A stretch of 13,475 bases of DNA, from positions 1 through 13,475 of the forward strand of contig DRQL01000161.1 in NCBI GenBank assembly GCA_011371465.1, read 5' to 3'. The notes beneath the pieces are model-generated. The model was given only the letters and a program-made list of their open reading frames with translations. It did no database searches and was not told where the DNA came from. The position numbers were made by a program, and so were the translations under genes. This document shows positions 1 to 5,960 of the stretch, piece by piece. This stretch comes from Gammaproteobacteria bacterium. GTDB taxonomy: Bacteria > Pseudomonadota > Gammaproteobacteria > DSM-19610. Position 1 is the stretch's first letter; each line of letters opens with the position of its first letter.

Positions 1-1
1 C

Positions 2-751
2 GGACTGTTCCAGGGCTTTTCCAGTGATCCGGGTAACGTTACCAATAACGGCAACGACGACGCCTGGGGCATCGGTGGTCAGATTGGTTACCAGGGGCGC
101 ATCGGCATGTTCTCGTTCGGCCTCATGGGCCGCTCCAAGATTTACATGGAAGAGTTCGACGACTATGCCGGTTTGTTTGCGGAACAGGGTGACTTCGATA
201 TTCCGGCCATGTTTGGTGGTGGTATCGCTATCCATTTCACCCCCAACCTGACGGTTGCGGCGGACATATCCCGTATCCTGTATGGTGACGTAAAATCGAT
301 TTCCAACAAGGGACCAACGGCCAACGAATTCTTCGGTGCCTTCGTAGGCGCGCTCACCGGCGACCCGTCACAGATTTCCAACCCGCTGGGCACCAACGAC
401 GGCTGGGGCTTTGGCTGGGATGATGTCTGGGTTTACAAAATCGGTGTAAACTATGCCTACAGTCCTGCCTGGACCTTCCGCGCCGGTTTCAACTACGCGG
501 AAGTGCCTTTCGGTGACGACCAGGCGCTGTTTAACGTGCTGGCCCCGGCAGTCGTGGAGAAGCACGCCACGGTAGGTTTTACCTACACGGTGAATCCGAG
601 CACCGATTTCTCCATGACCTACATGTACGCCTTCAGGAACGACGTCGATACCACCTATACCGGTACCGGCCAGTTCGCCGGTTTCAGCTATGGTGCCAAG
701 AACAACATGTACCAGAATGCCATCGAAGCGGCGCTGTCCTGGAATTTCTAG
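2..751 (+). CDS. FadL/OmpP1-type outer-membrane transport protein (3' part)
   Basis: The frame is open from the window edge, so the N-terminus is missing and 249 residues remain. It looks like the C-terminal part of the FadL/OmpP1/TodX family: 14-stranded outer-membrane barrels that admit hydrophobic substrates such as long-chain fatty acids or aromatics. Visible support is a run of alternating aromatic/polar strands, the family-like stretch containing FNVLAPAVVEKH followed by VGFTYTV, the strand motif YKIGVNYAYSPAWTFRAGFNY, and a final SWNF with C-terminal Phe, the usual BAM recognition end. A short PFGDDQALFNV segment matches the loop before the last strands in this family. The substrate cannot be told, because the N-terminal hatch region is outside the window. 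A hairpin follows 35 bases after the stop, so this probably ends a transcription unit. Family call is good; specific gene name not given. Confidence 0.85.
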   Translation, partial: GLFQGFSSDPGNVTNNGNDDAWGIGGQIGYQGRIGMFSFGLMGRSKIYMEEFDDYAGLFAEQGDFDIPAMFGGGIAIHFTPNLTVAADISRILYGDVKSISNKGPTANEFFGAFVGALTGDPSQISNPLGTNDGWGFGWDDVWVYKIGVNYAYSPAWTFRAGFNYAEVPFGDDQALFNVLAPAVVEKHATVGFTYTVNPSTDFSMTYMYAFRNDVDTTYTGTGQFAGFSYGAKNNMYQNAIEAALSWNF

Positions 752-785
752 TTGACAGGCAGGCGGAACAGTTGCTTTGACCAGT

Positions 786-817
786 GGAAAAGGGCCGCCT
801 CCGGGCGACCCTTTTCC
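786..817 (+). terminator. Hairpin terminator after the FadL-type gene
   Basis: A 14-base left arm (786-799, starting GGAAAAGGG) pairs with 804-817 (ending CCCTTTTCC) with one C-A mismatch and a TCCG loop. The A-run on one side and T-run on the other lie inside the stem, so it could work on either strand. There is no long T-tract after the stem. It sits between the FadL-type stop at 751 and the next promoter region, where a terminator would be expected. Confidence 0.6.
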
Positions 818-832
818 TGTGTATATGCGGTC

Positions 833-848
833 GTATTTTCGAAAATAC
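833..848. promoter_or_regulatory. Perfect 16-bp palindrome, possible operator
   Basis: GTATTTTCGAAAATAC reads the same on both strands with no mismatch and no spacer. It lies about 50 bases before the start of the exported DUF302-like gene. Just downstream is TAGAAT (854-859), which matches the -10 consensus at five of six bases, but no good -35 box is found at 17-18 bases. A dimeric regulator could bind here over the -35/spacer region. The regulator is not identifiable, and nothing in the window is an obvious partner. The operator role is inferred. Confidence 0.4.
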
Positions 849-898
849 CTGTATAGAATCCGTTGCGACCATAGACCAAGAGGGTGAGGAGAAAAGGA

Positions 899-1831
899 AT
901 GACTACGATGAAACGAATACTGGCTGCATTTATGCTGACAGGATTGATGTTGTTACCCTGGGCAGGCGGCGCACAGGCGGCCGAGCGCTTCAAGCCGTTT
1001 GTGCTGGCCTCGCAGGGGCCGGGTGACTTTGACGCCAAGGTGCAGGAAACCAAAGATGCACTGACCGCTGCCGGATTTGAAATTGTCGGCGAGTACAGCC
1101 CGTACTCGGATACCTTTGTCGCAAAGACAGACGTCATTATTGTGACCAACGATGAACTGAAAAAAGCGGCGGGCATGTCCAAGTACGGTGGTTTCGCGGC
1201 GCCCTGGCGGGTATCCGTAACCAAGTCGGGAGAGAACGTGGAAGTGGTGTACCCCAACCCGATCTATCTCGCCAATGGTTACCGCCTCAAGACCGACCTG
1301 GCCGGTGTCAGCGAGGCGCTCAGGAAAGCGATCGGCGCACAGGAAACCTTCGGTTCCCGTAAAGGCCTGACCGCCCGTAAACTGCGCAAATACCACTATA
1401 CCTTTGGTATGGAGTACTTCGATGACGTGTATGAACTGGCGGAGTACGGCAGTCACAAGGAAGCGGTCGATACGCTGGAGAAGAACCTGGCAGCGGGTGT
1501 AGGTGGCGTAACCAAGGTATACCGCCTGGACCTGGGCAACAATGTCACGGTGTTCGGCGTGCAGCGCAGGTCCGGTGAAAAGAACAAGGATGAACACATG
1601 GACGATGAATGGGTCATGAGTAACGTGGATTTCGCCGAACCGAAGAAGACCGCGTACCTGCCGGTGGAAATCATGGTGGATGGTAACGATATCGTAGCCC
1701 TGCACATGCGCTTCCGCATGGCCCTGCATTTCCCCGACCTGAAGATGATGGGCGCCAACAGCTTCATGAATATCATGCCCAGCCCCAAGGCGATGGGCCT
1801 GGCCATGGAGGCGGTGGCCGGCGGCAAATAA
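899..1831 (+). CDS. Exported protein of unknown function, probably two DUF302-like modules
   Basis: I chose the ATG at 899 because AGGAG (887-891) stands seven bases upstream; GTG 884 lacks a comparable site, and ATG 908 is a possible alternative. The 310-residue product has a Sec signal peptide: MTTMKR, a hydrophobic stretch to about residue 23, then GAQA with likely cleavage before AERF. It is probably periplasmic. The N-terminal module (about 42-150) resembles DUF302, with the helix VQETKDALTAAGF followed by alternating strands. The C-terminal module (about 185-305) seems to repeat the pattern, with helix KEAVDTLEKNLAAG and strand NNVTVFGVQ. There are no cysteines. The last 40 residues hold eight methionines (270, 274, 283, 284, 290, 293, 299, 303). 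DUF302 proteins have no settled function. The gene appears to be transcribed alone, with its own upstream palindrome and downstream terminator. The CDS is certain; the DUF302 assignment is moderate and by eye. Confidence 0.88.
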   Translation: MTTMKRILAAFMLTGLMLLPWAGGAQAAERFKPFVLASQGPGDFDAKVQETKDALTAAGFEIVGEYSPYSDTFVAKTDVIIVTNDELKKAAGMSKYGGFAAPWRVSVTKSGENVEVVYPNPIYLANGYRLKTDLAGVSEALRKAIGAQETFGSRKGLTARKLRKYHYTFGMEYFDDVYELAEYGSHKEAVDTLEKNLAAGVGGVTKVYRLDLGNNVTVFGVQRRSGEKNKDEHMDDEWVMSNVDFAEPKKTAYLPVEIMVDGNDIVALHMRFRMALHFPDLKMMGANSFMNIMPSPKAMGLAMEAVAGGK

Positions 1832-1863
1832 CAGCAGCTATTCGCTGCCCTGTTGTTACTGAG

Positions 1864-1887
1864 CCCCCGCCTTGCGGGGGTTTTTTT
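1864..1887 (+). terminator. Strong rho-independent terminator
   Basis: CCCCCGC (1864-1870) and GCGGGGG (1874-1880) form a perfect seven-pair GC stem with a CTT loop, followed directly by seven T (1881-1887). It is 33 bases after the stop of the exported DUF302-like gene and separates it from the chemoreceptor. Confidence 0.93.
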
Positions 1888-1897
1888 ATGGCCCGGC

Positions 1898-1924
1898 TAA
1901 GGAAATCCGGGCAGTGTCCGATAG
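1898..1924 (+). promoter_or_regulatory. Possible sigma-28 (FliA) promoter for the chemoreceptor
   Basis: TAAGGAAA (1898-1905), exactly 11 bases, then TCCGATAG (1917-1924). The known FliA consensus is TAAAGTTT-N11-GCCGATAA; the -10 matches at six of eight, the -35 at four of eight, and the spacing is exact. Chemoreceptor genes are commonly in the FliA regulon, which raises the prior. The leader would be about 100 bases. The match is by eye and could be chance. Confidence 0.42.
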
Positions 1925-2027
1925 ATTGTATGGTAGTTAACCATCAAGTTTTGCGCGTTTCCCCCGCCACCTGTAGCGACGGGCTATAGAACGTGACCGG
2001 CGACAGCGAAGTACGTTCAGGGACTGA

Positions 2028-3218
2028 ATGAGAGCCATGATGAAACCGAGTATATTGCGTAACCTGCTGATAACCATAGTGTCATTCGGGCTGTTGATAG
2101 GGGGTATATTCCCCTTCTTTGCCGATTTCTTCGTGCAGTGGAAGGACGGCATGTTCGGCTGGTTTATGGCTGGCTGCCTGGTGGCCGGCGGTGCTATCGG
2201 TGTTGCCAATTACTGGATGGTCAACGTTATCCTGCTGAAACAGCTCAAGCGGATTTCAGAGATTGCCTACGCCATCAGCCAGCATGATATTTCCCACGAG
2301 TGCAAGATCCAGAGCCACGACATGATTGGCGAGATCGTGGATGCGTTCAACCAGATGGCGGTCAATCTCAGGGACATGATCGGCCAGATCAGCGGTGCGA
2401 CCACACAGCTGGCCGCCGCAGCCGAGGAAACCTCGACGATTACGGATGAAACCAGTCGTGGTATCCAGGCCCAGCAGTCGGAAATCGACAGCATTGCTTC
2501 CGCCATGAGCGAGATGACCAGCACCGTGCAGGAGGTCGCCCGCAATGCGGCCGATGCCTCCAGCGCGGCAGGCGAGGCAGACAGGGAGGCCAAGAATGGT
2601 GCGCTGGTTGCAACCGAGGCCATTGGCGGTATCGATGCCCTGCAGTCCGAGGTGGATGCCGCAGCCCAGGTGATACGCAATCTCGAGAAAGAGAGCGAAA
2701 ATATCGGCTCCGTGCTGGATGTGATTCGTGGCATTGCCGAGCAGACCAACCTGCTGGCACTGAATGCAGCCATCGAAGCGGCGCGCGCCGGTGAACAGGG
2801 GCGCGGTTTTGCCGTGGTGGCGGACGAGGTGCGAACCCTGGCCAGCAGGACCCAGCATTCCACCCAGGAGATCCAGGACATGATCACTACCCTGCAGGAC
2901 GGCACGGGTAATGCAGTGAAGGTGATGCAGGGGGCACAGGGCAAGGCACAGGACAGTGCCGACCTGGTTGAAAAGGCCGCGGAATCGCTGGCCGAGATCG
3001 CCGGTTCCGTGGCGGCGATCAACGATATGAATACCATGATCGCCAGCGCGGCGGAAGAACAGAGTGCGGTGGCGGCGGAAATGCAGACCAATATGAACAA
3101 CATCCGCGAAGTGGTGGACCGCTCCGCGGAGGGTGCGCAGCAGACTGCGCAGGCCAGCGAAGAACTGGCGCGACTGGCCGCGAATCAGCAGGCGCTGATG
3201 GCGCAGTTCAAGGTGTAG
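2028..3218 (+). CDS. Methyl-accepting chemotaxis protein with almost no periplasmic domain
   Basis: A 396-residue chemoreceptor. TM1 is about residues 10-34 and TM2 about 43-68, joined by only some ten residues (around VQWKDG), so there is no classical ligand-binding domain. A HAMP-like segment follows (about 66-118), then the signalling coiled coil. The highly conserved tip that binds CheA and CheW is at 234-271 (GIAEQTNLLALNAAIEAARA, then GRGFAVVADEVRTLA). About 140 residues run from the tip to the end, that is about 20 heptads, which fits the 40H class (my count). Candidate methylation sites are AAAAEET (128-135) and ASAAEEQ (339-345). No C-terminal CheR-docking pentapeptide is present. 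Starts at 2028, 2037 and 2040 are possible; 2028 has AGGGA four bases upstream. It stands alone, between two terminators and away from any che genes. The signal sensed is unknown; membrane state, or a partner protein, is a guess. Confidence 0.96.
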   Translation: MRAMMKPSILRNLLITIVSFGLLIGGIFPFFADFFVQWKDGMFGWFMAGCLVAGGAIGVANYWMVNVILLKQLKRISEIAYAISQHDISHECKIQSHDMIGEIVDAFNQMAVNLRDMIGQISGATTQLAAAAEETSTITDETSRGIQAQQSEIDSIASAMSEMTSTVQEVARNAADASSAAGEADREAKNGALVATEAIGGIDALQSEVDAAAQVIRNLEKESENIGSVLDVIRGIAEQTNLLALNAAIEAARAGEQGRGFAVVADEVRTLASRTQHSTQEIQDMITTLQDGTGNAVKVMQGAQGKAQDSADLVEKAAESLAEIAGSVAAINDMNTMIASAAEEQSAVAAEMQTNMNNIREVVDRSAEGAQQTAQASEELARLAANQQALMAQFKV

Positions 3219-3255
3219 GTATGCACCCGTAATCCGGCTCAACCGGACCCGACAG

Positions 3256-3286
3256 GGCCGGACGGGGTTTCCCGTCCGGCCTTTTT
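3256..3286 (+). terminator. Rho-independent terminator after the chemoreceptor
   Basis: GGCCGGACGGG (3256-3266) pairs perfectly over 11 bases with CCCGTCCGGCC (3271-3281) around a GTTT loop, followed by five T (3282-3286). It begins 38 bases after the chemoreceptor stop. Confidence 0.95.
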
Positions 3287-3503
3287 CGTTGGCGGCTCAT
3301 GGATGTGATCGGGCGGGCATCACCGGTTGGGTGCGCCTGTGCTGCCGGTTTTACGGGACTTACCCCTTTTGGGAGAGGTAAAACGCATGCAAAAGGCTGA
3401 ATAGTCGTGTATTGTTTCGCCCTGATTAAATATTTTTATCGGCTCGAAAAAATTCCGAGGGGCGCTGTTCGGCGCTTTTGTACATACACAAGGGTTCAAC
3501 ATC
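3287..3503. other. Intergenic region upstream of the LysR operon
   Basis: This 217-base stretch holds no gene. It contains an imperfect dyad, TTACC (3360-3364) and GGTAA (3377-3381), and an unusually AT-rich patch around 3425-3455 in an otherwise GC-rich region. Inside that patch a second dyad is reported separately. The LysR operon promoter must lie here, but no convincing -35/-10 pair is seen. The ribosome site for the regulator is AAGGG at 3490-3494, nine bases before its ATG. Confidence 0.6.
3432..3453. promoter_or_regulatory. AT-rich dyad before the LysR gene, possible autoregulatory site
   Basis: ATTTTT-A-TCG (3432-3441) pairs with CGA-AAAAAT (3445-3453) around GCT, nine pairs with one bulged A. 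It contains a T-N11-A arrangement, the loose signature of LysR-type sites, and lies about 50 bases before the regulator's start codon. LysR-type regulators often repress their own gene. The site has no T-run following it, so a terminator is less likely. T-N11-A is a weak motif, so confidence is low. Confidence 0.3.
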
Positions 3504-4412
3504 ATGGCAGATCGCAGACTGCAGGTTTTCCATACCGTCGCTCGCCTGCTGAGTTTTACCAAGGCAGCCGAAGCGCTGCACATGACCCAGCCGGCGGTTA
3601 CCTTTCAGGTGCGTCAGCTGGAGGAGCAGTTCAATACGCGCTTGTTTGATCGCACTCACAACCGCATCAGCCTGACCGAGGCGGGCAAGCGCGTCTACGA
3701 GTACGCGCACCGCATCTTCGACCTGTACTCGGAGATGGACAACGCGGTGCGGGAAATGACCGGTGACATCAGCGGTGTGCTGATGATCGGGGCCAGTACA
3801 ACCATCGCCGAGTACATGTTGCCGGCGCTGCTCGGCGATTTCAAGAAGAAGTACCCGGACGTCAATGTGCAGCTCAAGGTATCGAATTCCGATGGCATCG
3901 TGCACATGGTAGAGAACAATGTCATCGACCTGGGGGTGGTCGAGTCGCCGGTAATGAACAAGAACCTGGTGGTGGATGTATGCCGCATGGACCAGCTGGT
4001 CGCCGTGGTCGCTCCCCGGCATCCACTGGCGGAGCAGGAGTCGGTCAGGCTCGAGGCGTTGCTCGAATACCCCTATATCTGCCGTGAGGAAGGTTCCGGT
4101 ACGCGGGAAGTGATTGCGGAATACATGCAGGAGCAGGGCATCCACGAGAGCCAGGTCCATCTTTCCATGGAACTTGGCAGCCCGGAGTCGATCAAGGGTG
4201 CGGTGGAAGCCGGCATGGGCGTATCGATCGTTTCCTTCGCCACCGTCCAGAAAGAACTGAAGCTGGGGACCCTGGTGGTGCTGACGCTGGAACCCACGCT
4301 GGACCGGCCCTTTTCCTTTGTGCACCAGAAACAGAAGTTCCGGCACCGCGCCATGGATGAGCTGCTGGAATTCGCGCGCGGCTACTGCAAATCCCACCCC
4401 GAGGTTGTATAA
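3504..4412 (+). CDS. LysR-family transcriptional regulator (CysL/CbbR-like)
   Basis: A 302-residue LysR-type regulator. The N-terminal winged helix-turn-helix spans about 1-65, with the classic core SFTKAAEALHMTQPAVTFQV and the following RQLEEQFNTRLFDR, then a linker helix to about 87. The effector domain (about 90-295) begins GVLMIGASTTIAEYMLP and includes REEGSGTR (about 198-205), a segment typical of the CysL/CbbR branch that binds small anionic metabolites or sulfur/carbon signals. No cbb or cys genes are in the window, so the regulated pathway cannot be named. It is the first gene of a tight operon: eight bases separate it from the small protein at 4421, and the PerM-family gene comes next. 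Usually LysR regulators are divergent from their targets; here the co-transcribed genes may be targets or simply co-expressed. Family is certain; subgroup moderate. Confidence 0.95.
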   Translation: MADRRLQVFHTVARLLSFTKAAEALHMTQPAVTFQVRQLEEQFNTRLFDRTHNRISLTEAGKRVYEYAHRIFDLYSEMDNAVREMTGDISGVLMIGASTTIAEYMLPALLGDFKKKYPDVNVQLKVSNSDGIVHMVENNVIDLGVVESPVMNKNLVVDVCRMDQLVAVVAPRHPLAEQESVRLEALLEYPYICREEGSGTREVIAEYMQEQGIHESQVHLSMELGSPESIKGAVEAGMGVSIVSFATVQKELKLGTLVVLTLEPTLDRPFSFVHQKQKFRHRAMDELLEFARGYCKSHPEVV

Positions 4413-4420
4413 CGGGAAGT

Positions 4421-4801
4421 ATGGATCAGCAGCAGGAAAAACTACTTGGGCTGATCGGACAGCTGTCCGCGGCCGATCGTGACACGCTTGCCAGTTTTGC
4501 AGAGTTTTTGCTCAGCCGCAGCGGAACCGGTATGGCGCCAGCCAGTGCAGCCGTGCCGGCTGCCAGGGAAATTCCTGAACCCGAAGCCATCCCGCGCCCG
4601 CAAGACGAGCGCGTGGTCGCCGCCGTCAAACGTCTTTCCAAAAGCTATTTCATGCTGGACAAGTCCAAAATGCTGGGCGCGACCTCCGACCTGGTGACCC
4701 AGCACATCATGCAGGGCCGGGATGCGGCCGAAATCATCGATGAGCTGGAGCAGGTATTCGCCGAACAGTACCGGCTGCTGAAAGCGGGTGGTGGCGACTG
4801 A
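4421..4801 (+). CDS. Small conserved-looking protein of unknown function
   Basis: A 126-residue soluble protein with no signal peptide or membrane segment. Three parts can be seen. Residues 1-33 form an amphipathic helix pair (KLLGLIGQLSAADRDTLASF, then AEFLLSR), similar in style to the small DUF2281-like helical modules. Residues 34-60 are an Ala/Pro-rich linker. Residues 63-121 are a charged helical domain with ERVVAAVKRLSKSYFMLDKS, then MLGATSDLVTQHIMQGRDAAE and a final acidic helix. The composition of the C-terminal part suggests a conserved domain, but I do not recognise it. It sits eight bases after the LysR stop, and its TGA overlaps the ATG of the PerM-family gene by one base, so it is probably translationally coupled. 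A role in regulating or assisting its neighbours is inference only. The ribosome site (GGGA at 4414-4417) is close and weak. Confidence 0.86.
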   Translation: MDQQQEKLLGLIGQLSAADRDTLASFAEFLLSRSGTGMAPASAAVPAAREIPEPEAIPRPQDERVVAAVKRLSKSYFMLDKSKMLGATSDLVTQHIMQGRDAAEIIDELEQVFAEQYRLLKAGGGD

Positions 4802-5889
4802 TGGAGGTCATACGGCAGTGGTTTCGCCGTTTTGCCTCCGATCCCCAGGCCGTGATCCTGGCGCTGGTGCTGCTGTCGGGTTTCGTGGTGGTGCTCACCA
4901 TGGGGCGCATGCTGGCGCCGGTGCTGGCAGCGCTGGTGCTGTCCTACCTGCTGGAGGGCATTGTGACCAGTTTGCAGGAGCGCGGCATGCCCCGGCTGGG
5001 TGCGGTGATCCTGGTGTTTACCCTGTTCCTGGTGTTCCTGCTGTTTTCCCTGCTGGGCCTGTTACCGCGCCTGTCCTACCAGGTCACCCAGCTGGTGCAC
5101 CAGTTACCGAATATCATCGGTGCTGGCCAGGACGCCCTGATGGGCCTGCCGGAACGTTATCCCGACCTGATCAGCCAGACGCAGGTGCTGGACCTGATCG
5201 ACGCCATCCGTGCCGAGCTTGCCCAGCTCGGGCAGAGCGTGGTGACCGTCTCGGTGGCCTCGGTGGTGGGTGTGATCACCATCATGGTCTATCTCATCCT
5301 GGTGCCGGTGCTGGTATTTTTCTTTCTCAAGGACAAGCAGCGCATTATCGGCTGGTTCAAGGCCCACCTGCCGCGCGATCGGGCTTTGACCACGCGCGTG
5401 TGGCAGGAAGTGAATGCCCAGATTGCCAACTATGTGCGTGGCAAGGTCTGGGAGATCATGATCGTCGGGACCGTTTCCTACGTCACCTTCCTTGCCATGG
5501 GGCTGCAGTACGCGGTATTGCTGGCTACCCTGGTGGGCCTGTCCGTGGTCATTCCCTACATCGGTGCGGCCGTAGTCACCGTGCCGATTGCCGCGATTGC
5601 GTTTTTCCAGTGGGGCTGGAGCACGGACTTTGGCTATATCCTGCTGGCCTATGCCGTGATCCAGGCGCTGGACGGGAATGTCCTGGTGCCGTTGCTGTTT
5701 TCCGAGGTGGTCAACCTGCACCCGGTAGCCATCATCATCGCCGTACTGGCATTCGGCGGCCTGTGGGGCTTCTGGGGGGTGTTTTTCGCCATCCCGCTGG
5801 CGACCCTGGTGCAGGCGGTGATCCGCGCCTGGCCGGGCGCGCGACAGCAGTTGCCGCAGGCGCCCGCATCCCCCTCGCCTTCCGCCTGA
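4801..5889 (+). CDS. PerM / AI-2E family membrane transporter
   Basis: A 362-residue inner-membrane protein of the AI-2E (formerly UPF0118) transporter family, which includes E. coli PerM and TqsA. Known or proposed roles differ between members: autoinducer-2 export, Na+/H+ antiport, or unknown permease work, so the substrate cannot be assigned. The usual plan is visible. Hydrophobic segments lie at about 17-34, 38-55 and 65-90, then a hydrophilic region with LPRLSYQVTQLVHQLP, then a long segment at 150-176 ending VLVFFFLKDK, the family hallmark. The last block (about 215-345) contains GLSVVIPYIGA, QALDGNVLVPLLFSEVVNLH and GGLWGFWGVFFAIPLAT, all highly typical. Length is normal. The start ATG overlaps the preceding stop (TGATG). 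The C-terminal tail is Pro/Ser/Ala-rich and probably disordered. It is the last gene of the LysR operon and converges on the phoH-like gene. Confidence 0.93.
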   Translation: MEVIRQWFRRFASDPQAVILALVLLSGFVVVLTMGRMLAPVLAALVLSYLLEGIVTSLQERGMPRLGAVILVFTLFLVFLLFSLLGLLPRLSYQVTQLVHQLPNIIGAGQDALMGLPERYPDLISQTQVLDLIDAIRAELAQLGQSVVTVSVASVVGVITIMVYLILVPVLVFFFLKDKQRIIGWFKAHLPRDRALTTRVWQEVNAQIANYVRGKVWEIMIVGTVSYVTFLAMGLQYAVLLATLVGLSVVIPYIGAAVVTVPIAAIAFFQWGWSTDFGYILLAYAVIQALDGNVLVPLLFSEVVNLHPVAIIIAVLAFGGLWGFWGVFFAIPLATLVQAVIRAWPGARQQLPQAPASPSPSA

Positions 5890-5890
5890 G

Positions 5891-5944
5891 CCGCAGGACG
5901 AAAGCCGCCCTCAATCTTCGCGCCGAAGGACGGCGCTCCTGCGG
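5891..5944. repeat. REP/REPIN-like nested hairpin in a convergent spacer
   Basis: The 71-base gap between two convergent stops is nearly filled by nested inverted repeats. The outer arms are CCGCAGGA (5891-5898) and TCCTGCGG (5937-5944), perfect. Inside, GCCGCCCT (5904-5911) pairs with AGGACGGC (5927-5934) with one mismatch. Alternatively GCGCCG (5920-5925) pairs perfectly with CGGCGC (5931-5936). Read on the minus strand, 5944 to 5916 runs GCAGGAGCGCCG, loop TCCTT, CGGCGCGAAG. This resembles gammaproteobacterial REP elements of the GTAGGAGC-stem-GCGAA type, with a degenerate inverted partner on the other side. It could also serve as a two-way terminator. No second copy exists in the window and no RAYT transposase is seen. 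Confidence 0.55.
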
Positions 5945-5960
5945 TGGTTTATTGAACCTT

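Noticed and set aside
752..757. Perfect -35 hexamer TTGACA right after the FadL-type stop
   Set aside because: No -10-like hexamer lies at 16-18 bases, and the downstream hairpin (786-817) would stop such a transcript at once.
849..862. CTGTATAG considered as a LexA (SOS) box
   Set aside because: The second half-site ACAG does not occur at the required distance.
2256..3242. Two long minus-strand open frames within the chemoreceptor gene
   Set aside because: Biased repeats of the coiled-coil coding sequence keep antisense frames open; the + strand product is unmistakable.
3461..3478. GGCGCT...GGCGCT stretch before the LysR gene as a hairpin or attenuator
   Set aside because: It is a direct repeat; only four strong pairs plus G-T pairs can form, too weak to support a structure.
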